Part shown: piece by piece, positions 55,424 to 63,025 of the stretch
Layout: every line of letters starts with the position of its first letter
How positions within the stretch are numbered: position 1 is the first letter of the stretch
Assembly: GCF_900116385.1 (NCBI RefSeq)
Contig: NZ_FPCI01000001.1
Location: forward strand, 1,364,001-1,428,000
Direction of reading: 5' to 3'
From: Pseudoxanthomonas sp. YR558
GTDB lineage: Bacteria > Pseudomonadota > Gammaproteobacteria > Xanthomonadales > Xanthomonadaceae
Length of the DNA: 64,000 nucleotides
Program-made: the position numbers and the translations under genes
Notes under the pieces: model-generated
What the model saw: only the letters and a program-made list of their open reading frames with translations
Told to the model about the DNA's origin: nothing
Databases searched by the model: none

Positions 55424-56383
55424 TCAGCGCGATTGCCCGGCCGCCGCGGCACGTTCTGCAGGTGCGGGCTCGACCCAGTCGGCGAACACCTTGGCGATGC
55501 TCGCATCCGCCACGGTCTTGCCTTCCTGCACGTCGCCGGCCTGGGTGAACAACGGAATGATCATCGCCATGCCGTCCACCTTGGTTTTCAGGTGGACACC
55601 GGGCGCGCGGGACAGGAATCGATCCCAATGCGCGCGCACCTTGGCCCAGTAGCCGGCCGTCGCCTGCCAGTAGTCGCGCGCGGGCTTGAAGTCGACCTCG
55701 GTGGTCTTGATGTAATCGTTGAAGCCGAACTCGCGTGCCAGTTCCACCTGCGTCCCGTCGGGTTTTCGCAGGACCTTGGTATTGAACTGCTCGTGGGTCC
55801 AGCCATTCGGCGTCAGCGTGTGGCGGTTGACCACCGACAGCGCGTTGTAGTCGCTGCGCTTGGTGTACTCGCGACGCGGCAGCGGCCGCCAGCTCAGATC
55901 GCTGGTCCAGGTTGTCACGCCATTGGCGTACTCCCAGCGGCCGGTACCGCAGTAGCGCGGCGCATCGCTGACCTCGTACACGCACTGCGTCCACGCACCG
56001 CGCGTGGCATCGGCAGGGATCGTGCGGACGCTCCAGGTCTGGTCGGCGCTGAACTCGAAGCGCGTGGATGCCTCGTAGGTCCAGTCCTGGCGCCAATGCT
56101 TGGTCACGTGGCCGCTCTTGGCGTCGACCAGGATGTGCTGGAGGACGATCCGGGTCGGCGAGTCCTCGACGACGATGACGGTCTCATCGCCGCCGCTGCG
56201 CATGGCCGCCTGGCGCTCGTAGCCCGGCTGCAGTAGGACGGTTTCGTCGAAAGCGAAGTCGACGGTGTAGTCGCCCTGCATCGCCAGGATCGACTGGTGG
56301 TCGCGGGCAGGGTCGGCGGCGAAGGCCTGGCCTGCGGCCAGCAACGAGGCGGTGAACAGCAGGGTGGCGACCGATGTTTTCAT
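55424..56383 (-). CDS. DUF6607 exported protein, linked to heme uptake
   Basis: A 319-residue protein from the ATG at 56383 (MKTSVATLLFTASLLAAGQA, signal peptide cleaved near FAAD). The mature part contains RDHQSILAMQGDYTVDFAFD, RIVLQHILVDAKSGHVTKHW, RQDWTYEASTRFEFSADQTW, WEYANGVTTWTSDLSWRPLP and FGFNDYIKTTEVDFKPARDY. This fits DUF6607, a tryptophan-rich family seen beside heme receptors. The function is unknown. It is the last gene of the reverse-strand heme operon and starts 12 bases after the hemin-transport-like gene. Confidence 0.8.
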   Translation of the reverse strand: MKTSVATLLFTASLLAAGQAFAADPARDHQSILAMQGDYTVDFAFDETVLLQPGYERQAAMRSGGDETVIVVEDSPTRIVLQHILVDAKSGHVTKHWRQDWTYEASTRFEFSADQTWSVRTIPADATRGAWTQCVYEVSDAPRYCGTGRWEYANGVTTWTSDLSWRPLPRREYTKRSDYNALSVVNRHTLTPNGWTHEQFNTKVLRKPDGTQVELAREFGFNDYIKTTEVDFKPARDYWQATAGYWAKVRAHWDRFLSRAPGVHLKTKVDGMAMIIPLFTQAGDVQEGKTVADASIAKVFADWVEPAPAERAAAAGQSR

Positions 56384-56394
56384 GGTGGCTTCTC

Positions 56395-57033
56395 TCATGT
56401 GAGTCTGATCAGCGGTACGACCTTGTCGCCCGCCTCCATTGGGGTTTCCCGATCCGCGTCCGGTAGGGACGCGTTGTAACGGGTCGACGATGCGCAGCAG
56501 CAGTCGTGCAGCCCGCTTTCCAGTTCCGCGCCTTCGGCATGCGCGATCCGACGCGCCGTGTTGACGCCCAGCACCGACATCAACGACAGGCTGGCCGCGA
56601 GCACGGGCAACGTGGCGGGTTGCGGCACCGCATGGAGTTGCAGCGCACAGGCGCGCCATTGCCCGCCGAGCAAGCGTCCCGCAAGCCGTTGCCACAAGCG
56701 GTCGGCCAGCCCGGCGGCTTCACCGTCGGTGCCCTGCGGCAACGACGCCACCAGGCGATCCCAGGCCACGAAATCGCTGTCAGGCAACAGGCACAAACGC
56801 CAGCAGCACCGTCCCTGCGCGTCGAAGAACAGCAATCGTTCGTCCAGGCCGTCGCTGCCCACGCCGGCGTGGGCTTCCACGCGTACCGCTTGTTGCCAGC
56901 CGGCCAGTTCGCTGCCGTGCTGCGTTCGATAGAGGCACAACACCGGTCCCAACGCCGCGAGTTGCGCGGCGCCCGGAAACGCATCCGCGGATGCGCCCGT
57001 GACGGAACCAGGGAGTGCCCGCAGCATCGGCAT
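56395..57033 (-). CDS. Hemin transport/heme-utilisation-like protein
   Basis: A 212-residue protein from the ATG at 57033, five bases after the receptor stop codon. Its features are LAALGPVLCLYRTQHGSELA, GWQQAVRVEAHAG, ERLLFFDAQGRCCWRLCLLP, DSDFVAWDRLVASLPQ and a cysteine cluster DCCCASSTRYNASL. The pattern recalls the small hemin-degrading/HemS-related proteins often found after heme receptors in Xanthomonadaceae, but the similarity is weak and the call rests mostly on position. There is no signal peptide, so cytoplasmic. Confidence 0.65.
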   Translation of the reverse strand: MPMLRALPGSVTGASADAFPGAAQLAALGPVLCLYRTQHGSELAGWQQAVRVEAHAGVGSDGLDERLLFFDAQGRCCWRLCLLPDSDFVAWDRLVASLPQGTDGEAAGLADRLWQRLAGRLLGGQWRACALQLHAVPQPATLPVLAASLSLMSVLGVNTARRIAHAEGAELESGLHDCCCASSTRYNASLPDADRETPMEAGDKVVPLIRLT

Positions 57034-57038
57034 AGCGG

Positions 57039-59276
57039 TTACCAGCTCACCGCTACGCTGGCCGACAACGTGCGACCCGGCGCGGTGTAGCGATCGAGCG
57101 TGGCGCTGCCGGTGGCAACGAGTGCCATGTCGCCCGCATCGATGTAGCGACGATCGGCCAGGTTGAAGACGCCGACGTTGAACTTCGCGCCAGGCGCGAA
57201 ATTCCAGTGCGCGTACAGGTCGAGCACGCCATAGCCCGCCTGGCGGTAGTAGTCCGGGTCCGACACGCGGCGCTTGCGGTCGACGAAACGGCCTGCCAGT
57301 TCCGCGCCCCACGACGAGGCGTCGTAGGCCAGGCCCAGCGTCGCGGTCAGCGGGTCCACGCTGTCCAGCGGCGTATCGGTGCTGCGGTCCTTGCCGCGCG
57401 ACCACGCGGCCGCACCGCGCAGCGACCAGCCCGCCCACGCATCGGACAACGCACCGATGTCCAGGCCCGCCTTAAGCTCCAGGCCATGGATCTGCGCCTC
57501 GGAAATGTTCTGCGACTGGTAGACCATCAGCCCGTCGTCGTTGTAGCCGATGGGCCGCATCGATTCGATGAAGTCGTCGTAGCGGTTGTAGTAGCCCGAG
57601 AAGCTGGCGTACGCCACTTCGCTAGCATAACGCACGCCCAGTTCGACGCCGTCGCTGGTTTCCGGCTTCAGGTCCGGGTTCGCGATGGCGGTGTAGCCGA
57701 ACTGCACGTTGGTGAAACCGATGTTGACGTCGTTGTAAGGCGGCGATCGGAAGCCGTGCGCATACCCGCCGAACAGCGACCACGCCGGTGCGAACGTCCA
57801 CACCATGCCGAGTTTGGGCGACACGCTGGTCTCGCGGATATCCGCCAACGCCACGCCCGGATTGTCGGCGTCGAAGATTGCATCGTGCTGCGGGTCGAGG
57901 CGATAGTGGTCCACGCGCAGACCCGGCACCAATCGGAACGCGCCGTCAGCGAAGCTGATCTCGTCCTGCACGTAGAGCGCGGCGGTGGTGGTCTTGCTTA
58001 CCGGGAAGTCGCGCACGGGGAACGTATCCGGCGACATGACCGGCGTGCTCACGCCGGTCAGCGGGAACGTGCGCAGGCCGTCGCGCTTCTGCCGCGTCTC
58101 GGTACGTGCGAGGTCCAGGCCATAAATCAGGTCGTGGCGAACAGAAGTACCGAACGCCTTGCGGAAGTTCGCCTGGAGACCATAGGTCCGCTGATCGAAA
58201 TTGAACTCGCGCTCGCGGATGTCGCGCAGCGTCGGCGCAGGCAGCGTCCGTTCCTCGCGTGTGTACTGGGTGGTTTCGCTGTCCTGGCGGTAGATCTGCC
58301 AGTCCAGACTGTCGGCGAATGCCGCCGAAAGGTTGTCCCACTCATGCGCGAAGGCGACGCGCGCACGCGTCTGGTGGTCGCGCGCGATCACGCGATCGTT
58401 GGTGGCGCGCGTCAGCGATTGATACCCCTGCTGGGTCAACAGATCGGTATCGGCATTGTCCTCGTTGCCTTCCACCGTCAGGCGGAACCGCTGCCCTTCG
58501 CTCGGCGCGAAGACCAGCTTCGTCAGCAGGCTGCGACCATCCCGTTCCTGCGGGTTCGGCAATGTGCGGTTGGCGCCGATACCGGCGACATCGCCCTGGT
58601 TTTCGGTTTCCTCGCCTTGCCGGTGGCCGACGCTAACCAGGCCGCTCAATCGGTCGCCACCGAACGCCGCAGTGGCGTTGCCGAACAAGCCGTTCCAGCT
58701 GCTGTCGTAGCCGAGGCGGAAGCCGAAGTACGCGTCCTTGCCGTCTTCGAGATAGTCCGAAGGATCCTTGGTGATGAACGATACGACGCCCCCGAGCGCA
58801 TCGGAACCGTATAGCGAGCTGGACGGTCCGCGCACGATCTCGACCTGCTTCAGCGTGTCCAGGTCGACGAAGTTGCGGTTCGCGTTGGAGAAGCTGCCGA
58901 TCGAGAAAGCGTCCGACACCGGAATGCCATCGGTCTGGATGCGTACGCGATTGCCTTCCAGGCCGCGGATGCGGAATCCGCCCAGGCCGAAGCGGCCGAA
59001 GCTGGAGGTGACGGTCACTCCGGGCTCGTAGCGCACCAGCCCCTTAATGTCGCGGACCAGGCGGTCGTCCAGTTCCTCGCGATCGATGACGCTGACCGTA
59101 TTCGGCACATCCGCGACGGCGCGCTCGCTGCGCGTGGCGGTAACCTGGATGCGCGCCAGTTCATTCGCATCGGCGCTGGAGGAAGAGGGCGAAGCCGCAT
59201 CGGCGGCGGGAGCGGCATGGGCATGGCCGGCAAGGGCCAGGCACACGGCCGCGGTGAGCAGCGTGGGACGCATCAT
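57039..59276 (-). CDS. TonB-dependent heme/hemoglobin receptor
   Basis: A 745-residue receptor from the ATG at 59276 (the frame is open to 59288). The signal peptide MMRPTLLTAAVCLALAGHA is cleaved after AHAA. The plug begins RIQVTATRSERAVADVPNTV and has SVIDREELDDRLVRDIKGLV, RYEPGVTV, GGFRIRGLEGNRVRIQTDGI and VEIVRGPSSSLYGSDALGG. This is the hemoglobin/transferrin/lactoferrin receptor subfamily. The barrel carries FRSPPYNDVNIGFTN, the FRAP-like heme site, and ends GRTLSASVAVSW. It brings heme into the periplasm. hemP precedes it and a Fur box lies upstream of both. Confidence 0.92.
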   Translation of the reverse strand: MMRPTLLTAAVCLALAGHAHAAPAADAASPSSSSADANELARIQVTATRSERAVADVPNTVSVIDREELDDRLVRDIKGLVRYEPGVTVTSSFGRFGLGGFRIRGLEGNRVRIQTDGIPVSDAFSIGSFSNANRNFVDLDTLKQVEIVRGPSSSLYGSDALGGVVSFITKDPSDYLEDGKDAYFGFRLGYDSSWNGLFGNATAAFGGDRLSGLVSVGHRQGEETENQGDVAGIGANRTLPNPQERDGRSLLTKLVFAPSEGQRFRLTVEGNEDNADTDLLTQQGYQSLTRATNDRVIARDHQTRARVAFAHEWDNLSAAFADSLDWQIYRQDSETTQYTREERTLPAPTLRDIREREFNFDQRTYGLQANFRKAFGTSVRHDLIYGLDLARTETRQKRDGLRTFPLTGVSTPVMSPDTFPVRDFPVSKTTTAALYVQDEISFADGAFRLVPGLRVDHYRLDPQHDAIFDADNPGVALADIRETSVSPKLGMVWTFAPAWSLFGGYAHGFRSPPYNDVNIGFTNVQFGYTAIANPDLKPETSDGVELGVRYASEVAYASFSGYYNRYDDFIESMRPIGYNDDGLMVYQSQNISEAQIHGLELKAGLDIGALSDAWAGWSLRGAAAWSRGKDRSTDTPLDSVDPLTATLGLAYDASSWGAELAGRFVDRKRRVSDPDYYRQAGYGVLDLYAHWNFAPGAKFNVGVFNLADRRYIDAGDMALVATGSATLDRYTAPGRTLSASVAVSW

Positions 59277-59417
59277 GGCGTACAGCATTCCTGTGGGTGG
59301 TGATCAGACCCGGAAGGCTGGCGGCCGGAGAATCCTTGGCTGGCGCCCGGTGGAGAGAGAGGGTGTTCCGCCGCGCTGTACTGCGGCGACGCATCGACAT
59401 AGCGACGATGCGTCGGT

Positions 59418-59624
59418 TTACTTGGTGAGGATCAGCTTGTCGTTGCTGGTGTGGCGCAAGCGGTACACGCGGTCGCCATGGCGGATCAACACTTCGCGCT
59501 GGCCCTTCAGCAGGGCGGCACTTTCGAGGATCTCCTCGGTGCGCGGCTCGCTGTTGGACAGGGAAAGGCGCTCGCGCAGCGCCAGCGAATCGGCCATGGG
59601 CAATGCAGTGACGTTCGAGATCAT
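59418..59624 (-). CDS. hemP: Hemin uptake protein HemP
   Basis: A 68-residue protein. The C-terminal half has the HemP/HmuP signature: EEILESAALLKGQREVLIRH, GDRVYRLRHTSNDKLILTK. The start at 59624 is preferred to the longer frame because the family is only 60-80 residues. HmuP in rhizobia is a co-activator of heme-receptor expression under iron limitation; HemP in Burkholderia is needed for hemin use. It is the first gene of the heme operon, about 140 bases before the receptor start, with a Fur box 30 bases upstream. Confidence 0.93.
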   Translation of the reverse strand: MISNVTALPMADSLALRERLSLSNSEPRTEEILESAALLKGQREVLIRHGDRVYRLRHTSNDKLILTK

Positions 59625-59653
59625 CGGGAAGCTCCGGGTGGAACGGAACTTGA

Positions 59654-59672
59654 TGATAATGATTCTTATTTG
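59654..59672. promoter_or_regulatory. Fur box upstream of hemP
   Basis: GATAATGATTCTTATTTGC matches the 19-base Fur consensus at 14 positions, with the left half (GATAATGAT) perfect. It lies 30 bases before hemP, where Fur with iron would block the promoter of the heme operon. Confidence 0.8.
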
Positions 59673-59704
59673 CGAGTCAACACTTTCGTAGCGTCGCCTG
59701 TCCG

Positions 59705-60676
59705 TCAGTCCGCCGCAGCCGTCAAGCGCGCCCAGACGGCCTCGTCGTAGCGGGTGGCCAGATCCAGCGCCGTCAGGTTCTCGCGTAGCTGTTCTGCCCG
59801 GCTCGCCCCCAGGATGACGGTCGACACATGCGGGTTCTGCAGGCACCACGCGATGGCGAGCGGCGCCGGCTTCTCGCCAAGTTCCGCCGCCACGGCAGCG
59901 TAGCGGGCGGCACGTTCCTGACGCCTGGCGCCTGCGGCGCCCAGGATCATCCGGCGTAGATCTTCGTGCCCCGTGCGTCCCAGGCGCGTATCGCCGGCGA
60001 TGTCGCCGCCGTACTTGCCCGTCAGCAGACCCGACGCCAAGGGCGACCAGGTCGTCGTACCCAGGCCCAACTCGGCGTAGAGCGGCGCGTACTCCAGTTC
60101 CACCCGCTGCCGGTGCAGCAGGTTGTACTGCGGCTGCTCCATCGTCGGCCCGTGCAGGTGGTGCTTGCGCGCGATCGCGGCGGCCTCGCGGATGCGCGCG
60201 GCCGGCCATTCCGACGTTCCCCAATACAGCACCTTGCCTTGCCGGATCAGCGTGTCCATCGCCCAGACGGTCTCCTCCACCGGCGTATCGGGATCCGGGC
60301 GGTGGCAGAAGAACAGATCCAGGTAGTCCACCTGCAATCGACGAAGCGCGTCATGGCAGGCCTCGGTGACATGTTTGCGGGAGAGGCCACGTTGGGTGGG
60401 GCGGGGATTCTCGACCGCCCCGAAGCACACCTTGCTGGACACGCAGAAACTATCCCGCGGCAGCGCCAGCGCGCGCAGCGCCTCGCCCATCACGCGTTCG
60501 GCGTCACCATGGCCGTAAACCTCGGCGTTGTCGAAGAAGTTGACCCCGTGGTCCCACGCCAGCGCGATCAGCTCGCCCGCCTCGCGAGCACCGACCTGCT
60601 GACCGAAGGTCAGCCAGGCGCCGAAGGACAGGGCTGAGACCTGGAGTCCCGACGTGCCGAGGCGGCGGTACTGCAT
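59705..60676 (-). CDS. Aldo/keto reductase (potassium-channel beta-subunit-like)
   Basis: A 323-residue NADPH-dependent oxidoreductase from the ATG at 60676 (MQYRRLGTSGLQVSALSFGA). It has the TIM-barrel active-site tetrad regions FFDNAEVYGHGDAERVMGEA (Asp, Tyr), CVSSKVCFG (Lys) and DYLDLFFCHRPDPDTPVEET (His). The cofactor end is VSTVILGASRAEQLRENLTA. The sequence pattern LLTGKYGGDI and YNLLHRQRVE puts it with the KvAP-beta/YghZ branch that reduces aldehydes such as methylglyoxal. It is a single gene between the heme operon and the riboswitch. Confidence 0.93.
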   Translation of the reverse strand: MQYRRLGTSGLQVSALSFGAWLTFGQQVGAREAGELIALAWDHGVNFFDNAEVYGHGDAERVMGEALRALALPRDSFCVSSKVCFGAVENPRPTQRGLSRKHVTEACHDALRRLQVDYLDLFFCHRPDPDTPVEETVWAMDTLIRQGKVLYWGTSEWPAARIREAAAIARKHHLHGPTMEQPQYNLLHRQRVELEYAPLYAELGLGTTTWSPLASGLLTGKYGGDIAGDTRLGRTGHEDLRRMILGAAGARRQERAARYAAVAAELGEKPAPLAIAWCLQNPHVSTVILGASRAEQLRENLTALDLATRYDEAVWARLTAAAD

Positions 60677-60788
60677 GGCGTTCTCCCGTGGCGGTTCGCC
60701 CCATCCTAGCGCCCGTCTCCGGCACCGGCACGGCGCCAAATGAGAATGGCTCCGCCGCCCCCGGCGAGCGCGCTTTAGAATGTGCACA

Positions 60789-60905
60789 CTTTCCTCCTCC
60801 GGGGAGTAGCCCACCCGTCCCGACGGGGTCCGCGCGTCAACACACTTGGTCGACGACCATGGTGCGCGGGACGAAGCGAAACGCTTCGCCGGGCAAGACC
60901 GAAGG
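60789..60905 (+). promoter_or_regulatory. yybP-ykoY manganese riboswitch
   Basis: The two conserved loops of the class are present and in order: GGGGAGTAG at 60801-60809 and GCAAGACC at 60893-60900. They are closed by P1 (CTTTC at 60789-60793 with GAAGG at 60901-60905). These loops dock and bind Mn2+ in known members. A -10-like TAGAAT at 60776-60781 would start transcription at P1. Just after the aptamer, CAGGCGT (60906-60912) can pair with ACGCCTG (60965-60971), next to the ribosome site GGAG of the transporter gene, a likely expression platform. Confidence 0.88.
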
Positions 60906-60986
60906 CAGGCGTCGCGCTAACCCGGGCCGGGCAGTGCGTCGTTTGCCTTCGCGTCCATCCGCGAACGCCTGGCCCCGGAGTCCTTG

Positions 60987-61559
60987 ATGTTGTCCCTGCA
61001 CGCCCTGCTGGTCTCCACCGGCACCGTCACCTTGGCCGAAATCGGCGACAAGACCCAGTTGCTGGCCCTGTTGCTGGCCGCGCGTTACCGCAAGCCGTGG
61101 CCGATCGCGCTGGGCATTCTGGCCGCGACCCTGGTCAATCACGCGATTTCCGCCTGGCTGGGCGCCGAACTGACCGACTGGCTGTCGCCCGAGGTGCTGC
61201 GCTGGGTGGTGGCGGGCAGCTTCCTGGCCGTGGCCCTGTGGACGCTCAAGCCGGACACGCTGGAGGACGAAGCCGACAACCTGCCGGCCCATGGCGCCTT
61301 CCTAGCGACGACGGTGGCCTTCTTCCTGGCCGAGATCGGCGACAAGACCCAGGTCGCAACGGTATTGCTGGCCACCAAGTACGTGCCGCTGTGGCAGGTG
61401 ATCGCCGGCACCACGATCGGCATGCTGCTGGCGAACCTGCCGGTGGTCTGGCTGGGCCACCGCTTCGCCGACAAACTGCCGCTGAAGCTGGCCCGCGGGC
61501 TGGCATCGGCCGTGTTCCTCGCCCTGGCCCTGTGGGTGGCTTTCCGCGGCATAGGCTGA
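60987..61559 (+). CDS. TMEM165/GDT1-family manganese exporter
   Basis: A 190-residue inner-membrane protein from the ATG at 60987. It has two copies of the family signature: TLAEIGDKTQLLALLLAARY near the front and FFLAEIGDKTQVATVLLATK in the second half, each with the E-x-G-D-(KR)-(TS) motif. Six to seven membrane segments in all. Bacterial members export Mn2+ (MneA of Vibrio/Xanthomonas type) and guard against manganese excess. The Mn2+ riboswitch directly upstream fits this role, and GGAG lies six bases before the ATG. Confidence 0.93.
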   Translation: MLSLHALLVSTGTVTLAEIGDKTQLLALLLAARYRKPWPIALGILAATLVNHAISAWLGAELTDWLSPEVLRWVVAGSFLAVALWTLKPDTLEDEADNLPAHGAFLATTVAFFLAEIGDKTQVATVLLATKYVPLWQVIAGTTIGMLLANLPVVWLGHRFADKLPLKLARGLASAVFLALALWVAFRGIG

Positions 61560-61629
61560 ACGGCCTGGGGCGGCCCCGGCGGCTGCTAGACTGCCCGGTC
61601 AGAACAACATGCAAGGTCTGGGGGAATAC

Positions 61630-62928
61630 ATGCTGGAAGTCTTGGGGCGGATCGGCTTCGGCCTGTTCGGTCTGGCGGTGCTCATCGGCATCGTCTGGCT
61701 GTTTTCCAACAACCGGAAGGCCATCGACTGGAAACTGGTCGCCACGGGCGTCACCCTGCAGATCGCTTTCGCCGCGCTCGTGCTGCTGGTGCCGGGCGGC
61801 CGCGAAGTGTTCGATGCGCTCGGCCACGGCTTCGTGAAGATCCTCAGTTTCGTTAACGCCGGCTCGAACTTCATCTTCGGCGGCCTGATGAACGTCGAGA
61901 CTTACGGCTTCATCTTCGCCTTCCAGGTGTTGCCCACCATCATCTTCTTCGCCGCCCTGATGGGCGTGCTGTACCACCTGGGCGTGATGCAATTCATCGT
62001 TCGGATCATGGCCTTGGCGATCACCAAGGTGATGAAGGTGTCCGGCGCCGAGACCACGAGCGTCTGCGCCAGCGTGTTCATCGGGCAGACCGAAGCGCCG
62101 CTGACGGTGCGCCCGTACATTCCGAAGATGACCGAGTCGGAGCTGATCACCATGATGATCGGCGGCATGGCCCATATCGCCGGTGGCGTGCTCGCGGCCT
62201 ACGTGGGCATGCTGGGCGGCGGCGATGCGGAGCAGCAGGCCTTCTACGCCAAGCACCTGCTGGCCGCGTCGATCATGGCCGCTCCGGCCACGCTGGTGGT
62301 GGCGAAACTGCTGATTCCCGAAACCGGCACGCCGCTGACCCGCGGCACGGTGAAGATGGAAGTCGAAAAGACTTCTAGCAACATCATCGATGCGGCCGCC
62401 GCCGGTGCGGGCGACGGCCTGCGGCTGGCACTGAACATCGGTGCGATGCTGTTGGCGTTCATCGCACTGATCGCGCTGCTGAACTGGCCGCTGACGTGGT
62501 TCGGCGAAGCCACCGGCCTGGCCGCCATCCTCGGCAAGCCGACCGACCTGGCCACGATCTTCGGCTACCTGCTGGCGCCCATCGCGTGGGTCATCGGCGT
62601 GCCGTGGCAGGATGCGACCACCGTGGGCTCGCTGATCGGCCAGAAGGTGGTCATCAACGAGTTCGTCGCCTACCTGCAGTTGGCGGACATCGTGAATGGC
62701 AAGGTGGCCGGCGTGTCGCTGTCCGACGAGGGCAAGCTGATCGCCACGTACGCGCTGTGCGGCTTCGCCAACTTCAGCTCGATCGCGATCCAGATCGGCG
62801 GCATCGGCGGCTTGGCGCCCGAGCGCCGCTCGGACTTGGCCCGGTTCGGCCTGCGCGCCGTGCTCGGCGGCACCATCGCCACGCTGATGACGGCCACCAT
62901 TGCCGGCGTGCTGTCGCACTTCGGTTGA
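61630..62928 (+). CDS. NupC-type concentrative nucleoside transporter
   Basis: A 432-residue protein from the ATG at 61630, which has GGGGGA five bases upstream (an ATG at 61609 is also in frame). About ten membrane segments carry the CNT pattern: the N-terminal gate, FIFAFQVLPTIIFFAALMGV, SGAETTSVCASVFIGQTEAP and LTVRPYIPKMTESELITMMI, IGGMAHIAGGVLAAYVGML, and NEFVAYLQLADIV with CGFANFSSIAIQIGGIGGLA. It uses a proton or sodium gradient to import nucleosides. The next gene is a ribokinase, so the two may serve salvage of ribose from nucleosides. Confidence 0.93.
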   Translation: MLEVLGRIGFGLFGLAVLIGIVWLFSNNRKAIDWKLVATGVTLQIAFAALVLLVPGGREVFDALGHGFVKILSFVNAGSNFIFGGLMNVETYGFIFAFQVLPTIIFFAALMGVLYHLGVMQFIVRIMALAITKVMKVSGAETTSVCASVFIGQTEAPLTVRPYIPKMTESELITMMIGGMAHIAGGVLAAYVGMLGGGDAEQQAFYAKHLLAASIMAAPATLVVAKLLIPETGTPLTRGTVKMEVEKTSSNIIDAAAAGAGDGLRLALNIGAMLLAFIALIALLNWPLTWFGEATGLAAILGKPTDLATIFGYLLAPIAWVIGVPWQDATTVGSLIGQKVVINEFVAYLQLADIVNGKVAGVSLSDEGKLIATYALCGFANFSSIAIQIGGIGGLAPERRSDLARFGLRAVLGGTIATLMTATIAGVLSHFG

Positions 62929-63025
62929 TCGGAGAACGGCGGCCGGCGGCCGCCCTTCCCCTTCCTTCTACGTTTCCTTTCCGTGACCGCGGCGTTGCCG
63001 CGGCCCGGACTTCAGGTATCGCGCC

